A DNA stretch of 64,000 bases, taken from the NCBI GenBank assembly GCA_022496805.1, contig CM040102.1:21173955-21237954 (forward strand), written 5' to 3'. The translations under genes and the position numbers were made by a program. Below are positions 1-11,794 of the stretch, piece after piece; position 1 is the first letter of the stretch, and each line of letters begins with the position of its first letter. This DNA is from Pohlia nutans. Lineage: Eukaryota > Streptophyta > Bryopsida > Bryales > Mniaceae. Under the pieces are notes generated by a model. It was not told the origin of the DNA. It worked only from the letters and a program-made list of their open reading frames with translations, and ran no database searches.

Positions 1-2000
1 GTCAACAAAAAAGAGTGACGGGCGAATGACGAGCTGCCACGTATCCCAGTTGGGCAGGGCGGCTTGTGGATGGGTGTAGCTACTGAAATGTAAATCTTGC
101 ACTTGGATTTCACCTTTTTTCCAATATTCTTTTTCCTACTATATGTGTTCTTTTGTGTACTTTCAACCTACCGTGTCTGATTTTGCAATAGAATATTAGA
201 TTTGTAGGATTTTGTAAGATTTCTCTCAAAGTCACAAGTGAACTAGTAAAAATTGGATGTCATGTCAAGGCCTCTTTCTCACTCATTTTTTATCCTAAAA
301 ATACAAAACTTAATGTCATGCGTAGGGAACTTGATTATCTTCAGAATTCCAGACGGCACCAACTTTCTAAAATAGTATGTGCCCTAGAGAGTCAGTCAAA
401 GCTCATTTTCAGCAGTGAGAAAACAGTGAATTTCTTGGAGTACCCTTCACTTTTGTGTCCCATGCAAGCAACCTATAACTCGGATTGACACCAAACTTTG
501 TAAAGATGAAGGTGACTTGCATATCTACAAGATCTTACAGTTGATTTTGTAAAAAAGTGAACTACATAAGTTTGAGCAACATGTATCCCTAACCGAAAAA
601 ATCAGGGCCCAAAACGCGCTGAAAATGGTTCAGGAAGTTAAGGGTTAGACAAGAACCCATGCAACTATTATCTATGTTTCACCTAAGTAACATCCGAATA
701 TTACAAATTTTACCCAAATTTTAGCTTAATCTTTAAATGTCAAGAGGGCCTGGGCAGGGTAGCTCTAAAGGCATCTAAATTTCTGGAGGAGAGAAAAAAA
801 AAAGTTTTTTTTGTTTCTTTTAAAAAAACCGGCTTTGCTAGCCAGTATTGTTGCTGCACTGTAGCACTACAGCACTTTTCAAGAAACAACCTCAACTTCT
901 GTTCATTTTGATAACTTTGATTGCTTACACAATGATTTCACAATCTTCCAAATGAGGCGCAAGTTTGAAATTTAGATCATTTTTTCAGTAGCTTTCCAAT
1001 GCACCAATCCTTGCTTGGTTTGGTTGAGAAAGTTTACTTTTTTCTCAAGTATTCCTTTTTGAAAAGGCCCGTGGATCTTTTTTGACGTTTAAGGGTTAAA
1101 ACTGTGAGTTTCAAACAGACAATTTGGCAATTCCGTTCGGCTGATTTTATAGTAATTGTCGGATCTCACCGTACATTTCTCCTATTGTAAGAATGAGACT
1201 GTACGTCTGAAGCCAAGCGTAGACAACTTACCACTTGTGGAATACATATATATTTATCAAATGCTGGGTTGACAGCATGATGGGTCGGTCTTCAGAGGCC
1301 CAGACTCGAGGCTTCCAAAGCCTGCCAAGGCGTTTACAATTGCATGTGCTGGACAGCAGAACCCACTCTGCCTGCCAAGTATGACTGTAGATTATCATGT
1401 CTGAGAAAGCAAGCCAACACATTCAGTCAAACTGGTCAAGATATGCCACCACCCGGAGGAGCTCATTAGCCACTCGGCAACTCTAAGTTAGTCGCAACTG
1501 GACTCCCCTGAATGGGGAATGTTCCATTGTGAGATTGTCACTGGTAGGAAATGTGTCGTTTTTCACTTACTATAAATGAAAAAAAATAAAATGAAATTGA
1601 GCCACGTACATGGGTTCTATTAATGTTCTTGAGTGGTTTTGGTCACAAGAAGACAGAAATATAAGCATAATATTCAGACACTGTTCATTGTTCTCATGAA
1701 ATGACAAATGGCATAACGACATGTCTTATACTAGTGAAAAGGGCTCCCCAGTTGAAACGTAGTGTAAGGAAAGCCAAATAAAACCTCGAAAAGACGGAAA
1801 ATTTGAGGTCGATTCAGGGCTCCTAACCCACTTTGGTTGCCTTGGTCAAAGGCTTCTTGCCTTCACTGATGATGTGGCACCGTTGCGGAGTTGGTTCACG
1901 GATTATATAGTTATATTATATAATTCGTGAACCAATCACAATCATTATGTATGGATAATCAATAATTATTGTTCATCAATCTTTGATATTGAACCCTTCC
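1..2000. other. Intergenic, AT-rich, no gene supported
   Basis: Only short frames without coding character are present. A 45-bp near-perfect palindrome lies at about 1893-1937 (arms reading GGTTCACG.. and ..CGTGAACC around an AT-rich centre). An isolated TTAA-type element end (GTTTAAGGG then TTAA) lies near 1087-1099. I see no tRNA, rRNA or gene in this stretch. Confidence 0.5.
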
Positions 2001-2004
2001 TTAA

Positions 2005-2760
2005 GCCTTTAGTGTCTAGCTTACCACCTTCTGGTCACTGGACAATCGGAAATGCAAACAACAAAAAATTCGTGAAGAAATGGATTTTAAATTGTGAAGT
2101 TCAGATTTGGAGATTTATAATACACATCTTCTAAAAAATAAATTTTCAATTTGGAGTTGTGCAACTATAGAAATACCTATTTTCAAAACACCAAAATATT
2201 GCAAACACCTCAAAATATAGCAAATACTTACAAATACAATACATGTACTATACTATAATTGTGTTCTCTTGTTCATGTTCTAATAGTGTATGTATTCCGA
2301 TCTTGATCAATGTACTAACTCCTTTCAATTTTAACGTATAATTTTATGTCCTAAATCATTTATGGAGAAGTCACTATGACGTATAAAATTCACAATAATC
2401 ATGTATGAGTTTGTTCTTGATATGAAAGATTACAATGAAGAGGTGTTGCTATAGGGCATTACTGATCCAACTCACTTTCATTTTGTAAAATTTAACCCAA
2501 ATTCTATTTAACTTTGAAGTCACACTCTCCAAAATCTCATTTTTGAGTGTGCATTATATGGTTCAAAGACATACTACAACCTTGCAATTCCACCACTGGA
2601 TGATTGTTTAATTTTGGAAAATTGTCTTCACTCCATTTGAGAATACAATTGTATGGTTACTTTCTAATTGAAACCATTCTATTTATGATAGTATCAATCA
2701 CAATGGAAAAAACTATTGAAACCCAATGCACGCAGCTACAGTACCTTAAGCACTAAAGGG
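2005..2760. mobile_element. TTAA-flanked MITE, family A copy 1 (piggyBac-like ends)
   Basis: TTAA occurs at 2001-2004 and 2761-2764. The left end reads GCCTTTAGTGTCTAGC and the right end is its imperfect complement, GCACTAAAGGG. The interior aligns over its length with the copies at 20704-21505 and 28826-29615, and with the truncated copy ending near 24130; shared landmarks are the GGTCACTG near the left end and the TTGTGTTCTCTT segment. It has no transposase. TTAA target sites with CCC/GGG ends are the hallmark of the piggyBac superfamily; that assignment is inferred. Confidence 0.75.
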
Positions 2761-2764
2761 TTAA

Positions 2765-3911
2765 ATTAACTCTAGTAGAACGTAGTGGGATATCACTATA
2801 CTTTGCTCATACTTCGTGACTCCCTCACCCGTACCGAAAAAACAACATCAAATACAAGCACTTTTCATCCACTTTTCACATTCAATTAAGAATTCCGTGA
2901 TAGGGTGCGAATGCTCTTAGTTTAAGGTGGTGGCATGATATAGGTACCCCCTCCAAACATAATGTGATTTTTGAGAAATATCCTCCTGGTAAGAAAAAAA
3001 CATTGAAAAATTACAAAAATTAGATGATCTTATAGTTGCCATGATTGTAGCCATATTTATGATGTTAAAGACGAAATTTCTAACACACATAAAATGAGTT
3101 AAACATAAATCACAGATAGTAAGATGTGACTCACGAGTACCCATATCAGGCCATTGCCTGTGACCTTATTCCACAAGAATTATAGGGGCTTCTTAGATAC
3201 ATAACCACCTTAAATTTGGTACAATATTGAGTATGAAGAAAACCTTGTTTCCAGCTACACTAAATAGGTAGATTAGTGTTAGATAATTATAAGATTTGAA
3301 AATATAATAGATTTTTGCTCTCGACAAAAAAAAATACCAAAGACATTGATTCCAATACTATTGAAAGATCCCCATCTTGACCAATATAAAGGGTAAAAAA
3401 ATTGGTCAACAGTAAAAACTTACAACATGTTTATGTAAATTAGTGTATCTAACACTAATCTACCTATTTAGTGTACCATATGTGAGTTTCGGTTTCGACA
3501 ACTTGGATGTTAAAAATTGAATTTTCACATCAAATTTTGAGCAGTCCACGTCACCATATACCAATCATTAGATGACATGTGGCACTTTTTAACAAAAAAA
3601 TTCAATCAATTTATGTCGAAACTGACCATGATGTAATTTGCATGTACATTCGTTAGTTGTACTCAAGACTACATGCAACAAGTGCTGGTCGCGATGTAAG
3701 GACAAATTCTTGTGATTTACAATCAAGTTGAGTAGCATTTGCGTGAGGTGGATAAATTGAAACACCAACTCACCTACTTGATGAAGCAGCCACAGAACAA
3801 GGATGGAGCTGAAATTGTGCTCTCCAAATGTACCAGTACCTCGAAGAGAGTTAGGCCCATGTAATATTGCTTGCATTGATGAATAGGTCAAATGGTATTC
3901 AACTTTCTCCA
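2765..3911. other. Intergenic, nothing recognised
   Basis: AT-rich sequence without a convincing gene. The phrase TAGTGTTAGATA near 3270 and its complement TATCTAACACTA near 3444 flank about 200 bp, and may be the ends of a further inverted-repeat element. I cannot assign a family. Confidence 0.35.
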
Positions 3912-3915
3912 TTAA

Positions 3916-4229
3916 CCCATAAACGTACCGTCCCTTTGAACAGAAGTAGATGCTAGTCTTAAAAGTAGATATTAGCATGGCTGAGGTGTACATGAGAGGT
4001 CCATTGCAAACATGAAATGTATACAACAAATTTGATATACTTGCATTTGGAGACCTCTGTAATATTATCAACATCTCAATATCACAAAATATTTACTTTA
4101 ATTGGTAGAGAACCTAGTATATCCATTGCAAATATGACTTGGATGAAAGTCAATCGAGATTGTATGAGAAAGTTACAAGACTTTGAATTTGCTCGTAATC
4201 CAGTTTCTGAACGCTAGGACATTTAGGGG
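3916..4229. mobile_element. TTAA-flanked MITE, family E copy 1
   Basis: TTAA lies at 3912-3915 and 4230-4233. The ends are CCCATAAACGTACCG and ..GACATTTAGGGG. The interior (AGTAGATATTAGCATGGCT, GTACATGAGAGG) recurs in the two copies at 5595-6173. It is non-coding and too short for a transposase. Confidence 0.65.
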
Positions 4230-4571
4230 TTAACCTGTAATGCATGCAACAACCTCAATGTGCTTTATTGTTTCTCACTACCACATTTGTACAAGAAATT
4301 CCTTTCACCATTTCCTACACAAGAAAAAAAAATTGAAATTTTTACAGCATTATGACTTGCAATTTTTACAAGGCTTACAAAAAATTGATCTGATAGGACA
4401 CATTATGCTACAGTAATTGGCACATGTATATGAATGTTCTCCCATGTATGCACACCGTATAAATAAGGGCAACCTCCTGTAGGGGTTAACATAGAAATAT
4501 CGATTGATGAAGCATTCTACGTTACTATTTGTCATATATTGTGGGTGGAGGGCATGGTCGGCACAAATATA

Positions 4572-4656
4572 TACTCCCTCTGTCCCTCTAAAAATCCATG
4601 CTTTCTTTTGTAATTTACAAAGGAGAACATGGGTTTTTAATGGAATTGAGGGAATA
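4572..4656. mobile_element. Small Stowaway-like MITE
   Basis: About 85 bp starting ACTCCCTCTGTCCC and ending in an imperfect complement (ATTGAGGGAATA), flanked by TA. These ends resemble the Stowaway group of plant Tc1/mariner MITEs, also present here at 25541-25776 and 34794-34894. Confidence 0.5.
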
Positions 4657-4659
4657 TAT

Positions 4660-5590
4660 TTTTTGAAAAATAAAGTTTGAGAGATGAAATATATTTAAGA
4701 TTTGTTTTTGAAAAATACCTTTTCCAAAAGTTTGGCATTTATTTTTAGAAATATTTCATGCCGACCGTGCTCTCTATTTACGGTTTCAGATTTTCAGAGG
4801 ACCACCTACGGAACAAGTTGAACATAATCAACGTACTAAGGTTGGATAACCTATTACCACCAACTTAAGCAATCTGGCCTATTTTTGGCAGTGCTAGATT
4901 CCCAAAAAAAATATGACTGCATTCGAAATAGGTTTTGATGAGGATTGCAAAAATTTGCAACATCTAATTCGCATTTGTCAATTTTATACAAAATTCCAAA
5001 GTGGAAAGTAACCTTTTACCCATACATCACATACCAATTTCCTAAGTTCACACTTTGTTGTTCCTAGATCCGCTCATGAGCTAACCCAAAACCACCAGCT
5101 ATTTCTTCGCAATTCTTGGCATGCCATTGGTCTACTTGAATAGTGAAATTGGTGGTTTTGGGTCTCAATTGTGGTGGCTCCAAGAAAGTTGTACCTGTCA
5201 TAAATGGGGGAGGTGGTGGTAATAGGTTATCCAACCCTACTCTTTTCTACCTTGCTCATCAAGTGGTACTGCCCACATCAATAGTTACTTTTACGATACA
5301 TCTACTTGAATTCTTCCAGGTTTACATTTGAATGAATCAGGTGCTCTTTGATAATTGAATGGCAGTGAGACTGCAGGCACAGTGAATGATAAGTTATGTA
5401 CTTTGTCTGTTGTCTTTTGTTTTGTTTATTGTTGAGCCTTAGATAAATGATTTTATTTACCCTTTTTAACACCTGAGCTGCAGTGCAAACTGAACGTCAT
5501 CACTTTCTCACTTTTGAATACATATTTTGAATCCTCCAATTTCTCCCATGCAATAAATTTTGTTTTCCATAGAATCTAAAATTTCCATTA
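4660..5590. other. Intergenic, nothing recognised
   Basis: AT-rich. A 62-codon frame at 5143-5331 (+) has a GGGGGN stretch but no recognisable domain, splice context or homology I know, so I do not call it a gene. Confidence 0.35.
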
Positions 5591-5594
5591 TTAA

Positions 5595-6173
5595 ACCCTA
5601 AATGTACCGACCCCTTCAACACAAGTAGATGCTAAGATAGATATTAGCATAGCTCAGATGTGCATGAGGTGTACATGAGTGGACCATTGCAAGCATAAAA
5701 TCTACCCAACAAATTTGATATTATTATCACCAACTCCCTATCACAAGATTTATTGTAATAGTTTTGTAAAGGTGACTTGGGATAAAAGTCATCTGAGGTT
5801 GTATGAGAAAGTTGCAAGGCTTTGAATCTATTCATGATTATTTAGTTTCTGGATGTTGGGAAGTTTAGGGATTAATACTAAATGTAAACACAAGTAAATG
5901 CTAGTCTCAAAAATAAATATTAGCATGGCTCAGATGTACATGAGAGGACCATTGCAAGCATAAAATCTATTCAACAAATTTGTCATACTTGCAGTTGGGG
6001 GCCTCTCCATTATTATAAAAATCTCTCCATCATAAGAGGTTTACTGTAATTGGTAGAAAATTTATTAGGCTTGCAAATGTAATTTAGATGAAAGTCATCT
6101 AAGATTGTATGAGAGAGTTACGAGGTTTTGAATTTGTATGTGGTCCAATTGCTGCACGCTGGGACATTTAAGG
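5595..6173. mobile_element. Two head-to-tail TTAA MITEs, family E copies 2 and 3
   Basis: Copy 2 runs from TTAA at 5591 to TTAA at 5872-5875. Copy 3 starts immediately after the same TTAA and ends at GGGACATTTAAGGG (about 6173), followed by TTGA instead of TTAA. Both share the TAGCATRGCTCAGATGT and CCATTGCAAGCA segments with the copy at 3916-4229. The two copies share one target tetranucleotide. Confidence 0.6.
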
Positions 6174-6790
6174 GTTGAATATGTAATGAAGAGTCAGATT
6201 GCATTGCCAAAATATGAAGACATGTTGCAACGGGACTATGAGAAAACCCCTCCAACAAACATAGCATAATAGAGTAGTGCAATATAGCACCCTTTTAAAA
6301 ATTGAATCAACAGAGAATCTTCACTTAGATTCATTCTTTTAAGTAATGAAGAAATGCCATTTGTATTTTATAAATTTTAGGACTACCATGTCATTATCAC
6401 ATAAACTTAATTTCTAATTGTAAGTTGACTCTGGTCCCAAAGCAAAAGGTTGAAATGTACGAACCTACGTAAAGCAATGTCAGATTATTTGATTCTAGTT
6501 TCATTTTTCTTTCTAAGCCTTGGACTTATGTTTCGTTACTATTCCCACTTGTTCTCTTTCACGAGCTCTTTCGTTCCCGATGGTTAATAAGTCTCTTAAT
6601 GTTCCCTTAATGTGGTAAAGGAATACAATGGATGTATGAATTTGAACTATGTCAAAATTCCCCCAAGATTGGATTATGACAAATTCCCCCGAAAGATTAC
6701 AACTCTAATAACATAAAATGTATTCTGATTTTTTTGAGTATGCTTTGCCTGCCGCTTTGTAGTCACTATGTATCAATGCTTTACATTTAA

Positions 6791-7012
6791 CCCTTAAAGG
6801 TTCAAAGAACCCATTCCAAACAATATTATACATCAATATTTCACTGTATTTGAAATGGTTCTACACCTCCTATGGGTTTAAGATTTTTTTTTTAAAAGGG
6901 TGAAATTCATGTCAACATGGTTTTAATGAGCTGTGAAGACCTAAATTCGGAACTTTTTACTTACAACAAATGCCAAATGTACGCAAACTATCCCTAAAGG
7001 ACCTTTTAAGGG
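6791..7012. mobile_element. TTAA MITE, family B copy 1
   Basis: It starts after TTAA (6787-6790) with CCCTTAAAGG and ends CCTTTTAAGGG before CTAA, a decayed TTAA. The interior is recognisably the same as the element at 45677-45901 (shared GAGCTRT.AAGA, CAAATGTACG and CTATCCC landmarks). Confidence 0.6.
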
Positions 7013-7370
7013 CTAAATTTGTGATATGTACACTACTGTACATAGTGGCACAAATGGAGTTACCTTACTTCCCAACAGTTATTGTGAAAAAACTTACAAG
7101 TACTCCAAGAGGCCAGGAGCTGTCAATTTCCACACACACTGCAAGTTCTTACCACAAGCTCATGCCAGGGAAGGGAACACATTTATAAATTCCCACATTT
7201 TTAGACTAAGTACATCAATAGGGACCTTTTTCCAATTTATGACCAACAAACAAACCCCACCTCTCCACTTCATTACACAAGTGACTTCCCCATGAAATCA
7301 AGCACCAGTGAGAGCGAGAGTGACCAAATGCCATTCAATGTTACCATTAGTTAGTGCAAGTTATCAATGG

Positions 7371-7780
7371 ACAAACCCTATTTCGACACTCTAACTCGTA
7401 CTCCTTGCTCTCAACTAAGGTAGAAGCATCAGACCCTGTTAGGGACCAATTCGAGTCACCTGTTTCAACTTCGTGAGTTCACAATCAAACTATCACAACC
7501 ATTAGTTGTAGTAGTTTGATGATCAATTATGAATTCCAAGTTAACAAATTGATCGAACTAGAAATGAAAGACGAGTATTGGTTCCCCTTCTAACATCAAT
7601 AGTAGTCAGTGGTCTATGTAGATTTAGTTTGAAAGTTTAGAATGAAATCACACCCTGTGACAAAATTAATTAAAAATTGAGCTTGGTTATTAAACCCAAA
7701 ATTTTATGTGCTGCAACCTTTTATCAGAAACCATCGCTCTAAATAGGTTGAAATCCTTAGGTATCGGTGCCTCCACCTTA
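7371..7780 (+). repeat. Dispersed repeat, inverted relative to 51480-51790
   Basis: The stretch containing GACCAATTCGAGTCACCTG, GAAATGAAAGACGAGTATT and CAAAATTAATTAAAAATTG matches the reverse complement of about 51480-51790. There are no long frames. Class unknown. The two copies lie 44 kb apart in opposite orientation. Confidence 0.55.
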
Positions 7781-8069
7781 CTACACTGACCCGCGGCCTC
7801 ATAGAAGAAGAACTGAGCCAATTAGATCCTTACATCATGTGGACTGACAGGGAATGGAAGCTGGACAGGTATGGAATACAGATTACAGAGTTTGGGGGTA
7901 GGATTTGGGGTGAACCAGCCATAGTTCTTTCTATTTTGAAATCATTCCGTCATGGGCTTTAGATCCGTCCATTTGTTTTTGGAGTCTCAACCAATTAAGA
8001 AATGACATGTGTCACTTTTTGTAAGACTTTTTATCTTTCTTTTCTCTTTCTTTCTTCCCACAATATTTA

Positions 8070-8206
8070 GGGCTTCTATACACTAAAGGCGAGAAGCTAT
8101 GATGAGAGAAATTTCAAACAATGGGAGGCTTAGAAACCAAGAAGACCAATTTCTTATTGGGTGAAATTTCTCTCCTCACGGCTTCTTACCTCTTGTGTAA
8201 AGAGGC
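8070..8206. mobile_element. Tourist-like MITE (PIF/Harbinger type), degraded copy
   Basis: It has inverted ends GGGCTTCTATACACTA and TGTAAAGAGGCCC, and an inner inverted GAGAGAAATTTCA/TGAAATTTCTCTC pair. It is the same family as the better-preserved copy at 33042-33180, which has TTA on both sides. Confidence 0.6.
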
Positions 8207-8934
8207 CCTTCTACTTAACATTATGTAGCATGCATTGTTTTTGCCTTTGCTCCATAGTAGATGGTATAGAATATTCCACATTCAATAGTACTTCATCACT
8301 AGCTAAGTGGACAAGTGGAGGCTCAAGGTGATGAGCGAGATGCATGGAGGAAAGCAATGGGCATGAAGGCTATTGAATGTTATGTACCTTTTGGTTTATT
8401 AAATGGTCTATTATATGAACACTACTATATAATAAAAACTATAAAACAATATTTATTAGTTTTGATAAAATCTATTTGTTTCTTATAAAAAGAAGGATTC
8501 ATTTGTGAGGTGCTACCATGACATAATAGAGCAATGGGAGGCAACAACCTTTTGCAATGGGACCATAGTCTAGTTACAATTAGAAACCAAGTTTACTTGG
8601 CAATGACATGATAGGTTTTAGTGTCGCTTTTGGGGTTCAAAACTTTGAATGTTAGGGTTGCGTTTGAAATAGTCTTCATTATGGATATACATACTAATGT
8701 TGGGCTGGTAGAAACATTGTCTTAATAACAAATTCATTTGATCATATTGTGAAAAAATCAATAATTGAGATGGGGTTAAATTTAATATTTCTGGAATTAG
8801 TGAAGAACATTGCATGATTGTGTTGATCAAAAAGCAAAATAATTTGAACAAAAGGAAGTCAAAATTGGACCCACTCAAAAATACTAAAAATAACATGAGA
8901 TCCAATTCGGGCTTTTTAGTTCTTTAGGGGTTAA

Positions 8935-9170
8935 CTCCTAACTTAGGACCAAGAAGCTTGAATTGGGCCTCACATTTTTGCAACATTTTTGAGCAAGTCC
9001 TATATAGACTTCCTTTAGTTCAAATTTATTTGTGTTTTGACCTACACGTACAATATTCTTTGTTGGTTCTGGTGATATCGAATTTGACCTCATCTAAATT
9101 GTTGGTTTTTCACAATATGATTGATTGAATATGTCATTTTAAAATCATGAATCCTTGGTTTTTTTAGGAG
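8935..9170. mobile_element. TTAA MITE with CTCCTAA ends
   Basis: TTAA at 8931-8934 and 9171-9174 flank ends CTCCTAACTTAGGACC and ..TTTTTTTAGGAG. It abuts other TTAA elements on both sides: a right end TCTTTAGGGG precedes 8931, and another element starts at 9175. A repeat fragment at about 8770-8870 (GAATTAGTGAAGAACATTGC) also occurs near 43860 and 63120. Confidence 0.55.
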
Positions 9171-9174
9171 TTAA

Positions 9175-9591
9175 TCCCTAAAGGACCACGAGCATGTTTC
9201 TCTCCATGCAAATACCCCAATGTTGTCTGAAAATACCCCTTTTTAGAAAAAGGAAAATAATTTTCAATCTAAAAATGAAAAATTCAGTCTCATATTTGGT
9301 CAAAATGGATTTGGCAGTCATGTATGTAGGAGTGTTAGCTCAACGTGTGCAAAAATTTAGATGCATAGCTCATTGTACGAAAAATTTCAAAAGTTGCTCG
9401 CAGTTTTTATTTTTATTTTTGCATGATTGTATCTTTTGATGTATACATCACCTATGTACTCAAATTATCATCCCATCTTCATTACAAAGAGTAGAATGAC
9501 CACAAAAAGTCTAAAGTTTTGAGGATAAAAACTCATTCCACATCGAGCTAACCAAAACTGAAAAAAAAAATCAACTTTAGTCCTTTAGGGG
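9175..9591. mobile_element. TTAA MITE, family C
   Basis: TTAA at 9171-9174 and 9592-9595 flank ends TCCCTAAAGGACCACG and ..GTCCTTTAGGGG. The interior aligns with 48290-49170 (GCATGATTGTATCTTTTGAT, ACAAAGAGTAGAAT), where a second element has inserted. This makes it the empty-site comparison for that insertion. Confidence 0.7.
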
Positions 9592-10006
9592 TTAAAATGC
9601 ACTCATAAAGAACTTTGAAACTTTTTTGTAAGTAAAATCATCACGTTTAAAACGTGTAGCTTTGTCCAAATCGTAAGCCCTATATGCACTAATTGTGTAT
9701 TCACTAGCACCTTTTATCACCATTTTATTTATTTATTTTAATTTTTAATTTTTTTTTTAGCACGCGCTACTTCTTTTCCAAAAGCAATGAGGGACCACAA
9801 GAGTTACCATTTCGAAGAGCAAGAGGCCCACTCCAAAAGGAAAAATCTTTCACGCACCACCACTAAAGTGAAAAGAATTTTTTTAATGTTTTTTATACCG
9901 GGTAAGCCACTTGCTCTAAGAACTTAGGGCAGGCTTTCATGTGAGGATCAGTTGGGTGAAAGGCACTAGAAAACAAGAAATGAGGTCTCAAGAATCACTC
10001 ATACTT

Positions 10007-10150
10007 CACCCATTTCAACTGAAAACATATAGTTGGATTCTCCTCAATTCACCCATTTCAGTGGAAACATATAGTTGGATTCTCCTCAATTCACCCATTT
10101 CAATGGGAACATGTAGTTGGATTCTCCTCAATTCACCCATTTCAGTGAAG
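10007..10150 (+). repeat. 42-bp minisatellite, about 3.4 units
   Basis: Units begin CACCCATTTCA and contain TAGTTGGATTCTCCTCAATT. Unit lengths are 43, 42 and 42 bp plus a partial. Because 42 is a multiple of three it creates an open frame with a repeating SWILLNSPIS phrase. Nothing else suggests coding. Confidence 0.85.
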
Positions 10151-10159
10151 GTTCTACCT

Positions 10160-11794
10160 TTTAGGAACCAACCACCCGCGTGGTCTTACTCTACACATAA
10201 GGCCAACACTTCACTACCTTTTTTTTCTTTAACTACCAGCTCAACACAGGTACGGTACATCAATACGTACAAACCTCATCCCTGAGGTATAGAATGTATG
10301 ATTCCATCCTCTGATTCCGTCATCACAGAAGATCTCTGAATGGTAATACAAGAGGGGTAAGAAAGCAATAATACGGTGAGGGTTTTAAAAAGGGTTCTGA
10401 CGGTCAACGGAAGTCAACGCCGTTCGTCTTCCCATTACTCTCGGGTCGTCGTCGTCGTCGTCTCCACCAGGGCTGAGCCTCACTGCATTTGCTGCAAACT
10501 GCAGTGATGACGCAACAGGACCTTCTGCCTCACAATCAATCAATGTCTTTTCCTTCTCCTTTACTGCCACGGTGCCACCCCGTCTCACCTCTCCCTTCAC
10601 ACACCTCACTCTCTTCCTTCCTTCTCTCCTCCTTTCCCAAACTATGTATTGATCCATGGCGCACCACCATCACCAGCTTTGGAGCGTTATGTTTTTGAGG
10701 CTGCATTTGCAGTACTAGCAGAGCTGTGGAGAACTTAGAGCACGTAGTACTAGCTGATAATGTCGACAATGACGAAGTTTTAAGAGGCTTGATATCTGTG
10801 GGTACGTGGTTGGTTGGTTGTTGACGTACTTGGCCACGGTTGACCTCTAGTACTTGCCATGTTTTTAGTTTTGTTGTAGAGTGTGAGTTCGGTTTCTTTA
10901 GTGCGGTGTCGATAAAAGCTTCAAGAATGCAGACACACTGTATTTAAAAAAAAGATTCGTCTTGTTGCTTTTGGCTTGCGAGTGTGTGTGTTTTGTGGAA
11001 GCTCTGTACTTTTGCTTCCAAATTTGAGAGCACTTCATCTGCCGTGGCGGCGACTAGGTCTGATATTTGCAACGTCGACAGAGGAGCTGCACAACAAACT
11101 CTGTGACTGAAGGTACAGCTTCTGCATTTTGTTAACAGTGTGTTTAGGAGGAAATTTGCGTAGGTTGTTTTTCTGATCGAGTGTAGTGCTGGGCTGTGAT
11201 CGTAAATCAACAATGCCGATTCTAGTCACGTACCTGCAAATACTGTCAGAACCCACTGACACCTTTTGCAGTGATGGACCGATCAGAAGTTAGTCCTTTC
11301 TCTCACAGTTTGTTCTTTGGTGGAATCTCACGCATGGTGCCCACATTCTTAACGTGACTCAGAGAAACTGACATGTACTTGAGTCAATGTATCTGGGTGA
11401 CTGTCACATTCTGCATTAGGCAAAATTCATGAAAAGAAAGTTTCTGGATATGACACTGTAACCTCCACTACATACAGTGAGTCCCAGAATACGTAAATGA
11501 GTAGATAGGCCATGAATATGTTGCATGTGAGCCGTCTCAATTGGATCATGTCAGTGACGGCTAAATAATGGTTTGTGTTTTGTGAATGACAGGAGATCCG
11601 AATGACATCTGCACAGCACAGGCGGGATTAATGTTTTCATTTCTCTTCATATGCCGTAATCTGAACCCGTTCAAAAGGTTCAGGATGCGCTCCCACAGGA
11701 TGGGCAGGAGCTGCAGGAGACTCGTATGTCAGTAAAAAGTAGCTGAAATCGGTCACCATTCTTTCCTGAAATCGCGCGTAGACATTGCATCTGC
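10160..11794. other. Intergenic region upstream of the LRR pseudokinase gene
   Basis: It contains a (GTC)n run near 10446 and a pyrimidine-rich tract at 10530-10640, which could be a leader or promoter region. A 90-codon minus-strand frame at 10385-10657 is the complement of this low-complexity tract and is not called. The segment just before 11795 is the presumed promoter and 5' leader of the downstream gene; I did not find a decisive TATA box. Confidence 0.35.

Noticed and set aside
9941..10285. 114-codon frame with repeated SWILLNSPIS
   Set aside because: Generated by a 42-bp minisatellite; no other coding evidence.
10385..10657. 90-codon minus-strand frame ending in an Asp run
   Set aside because: The complement of a CT-rich tract and a (GTC)n microsatellite; composition is low-complexity.
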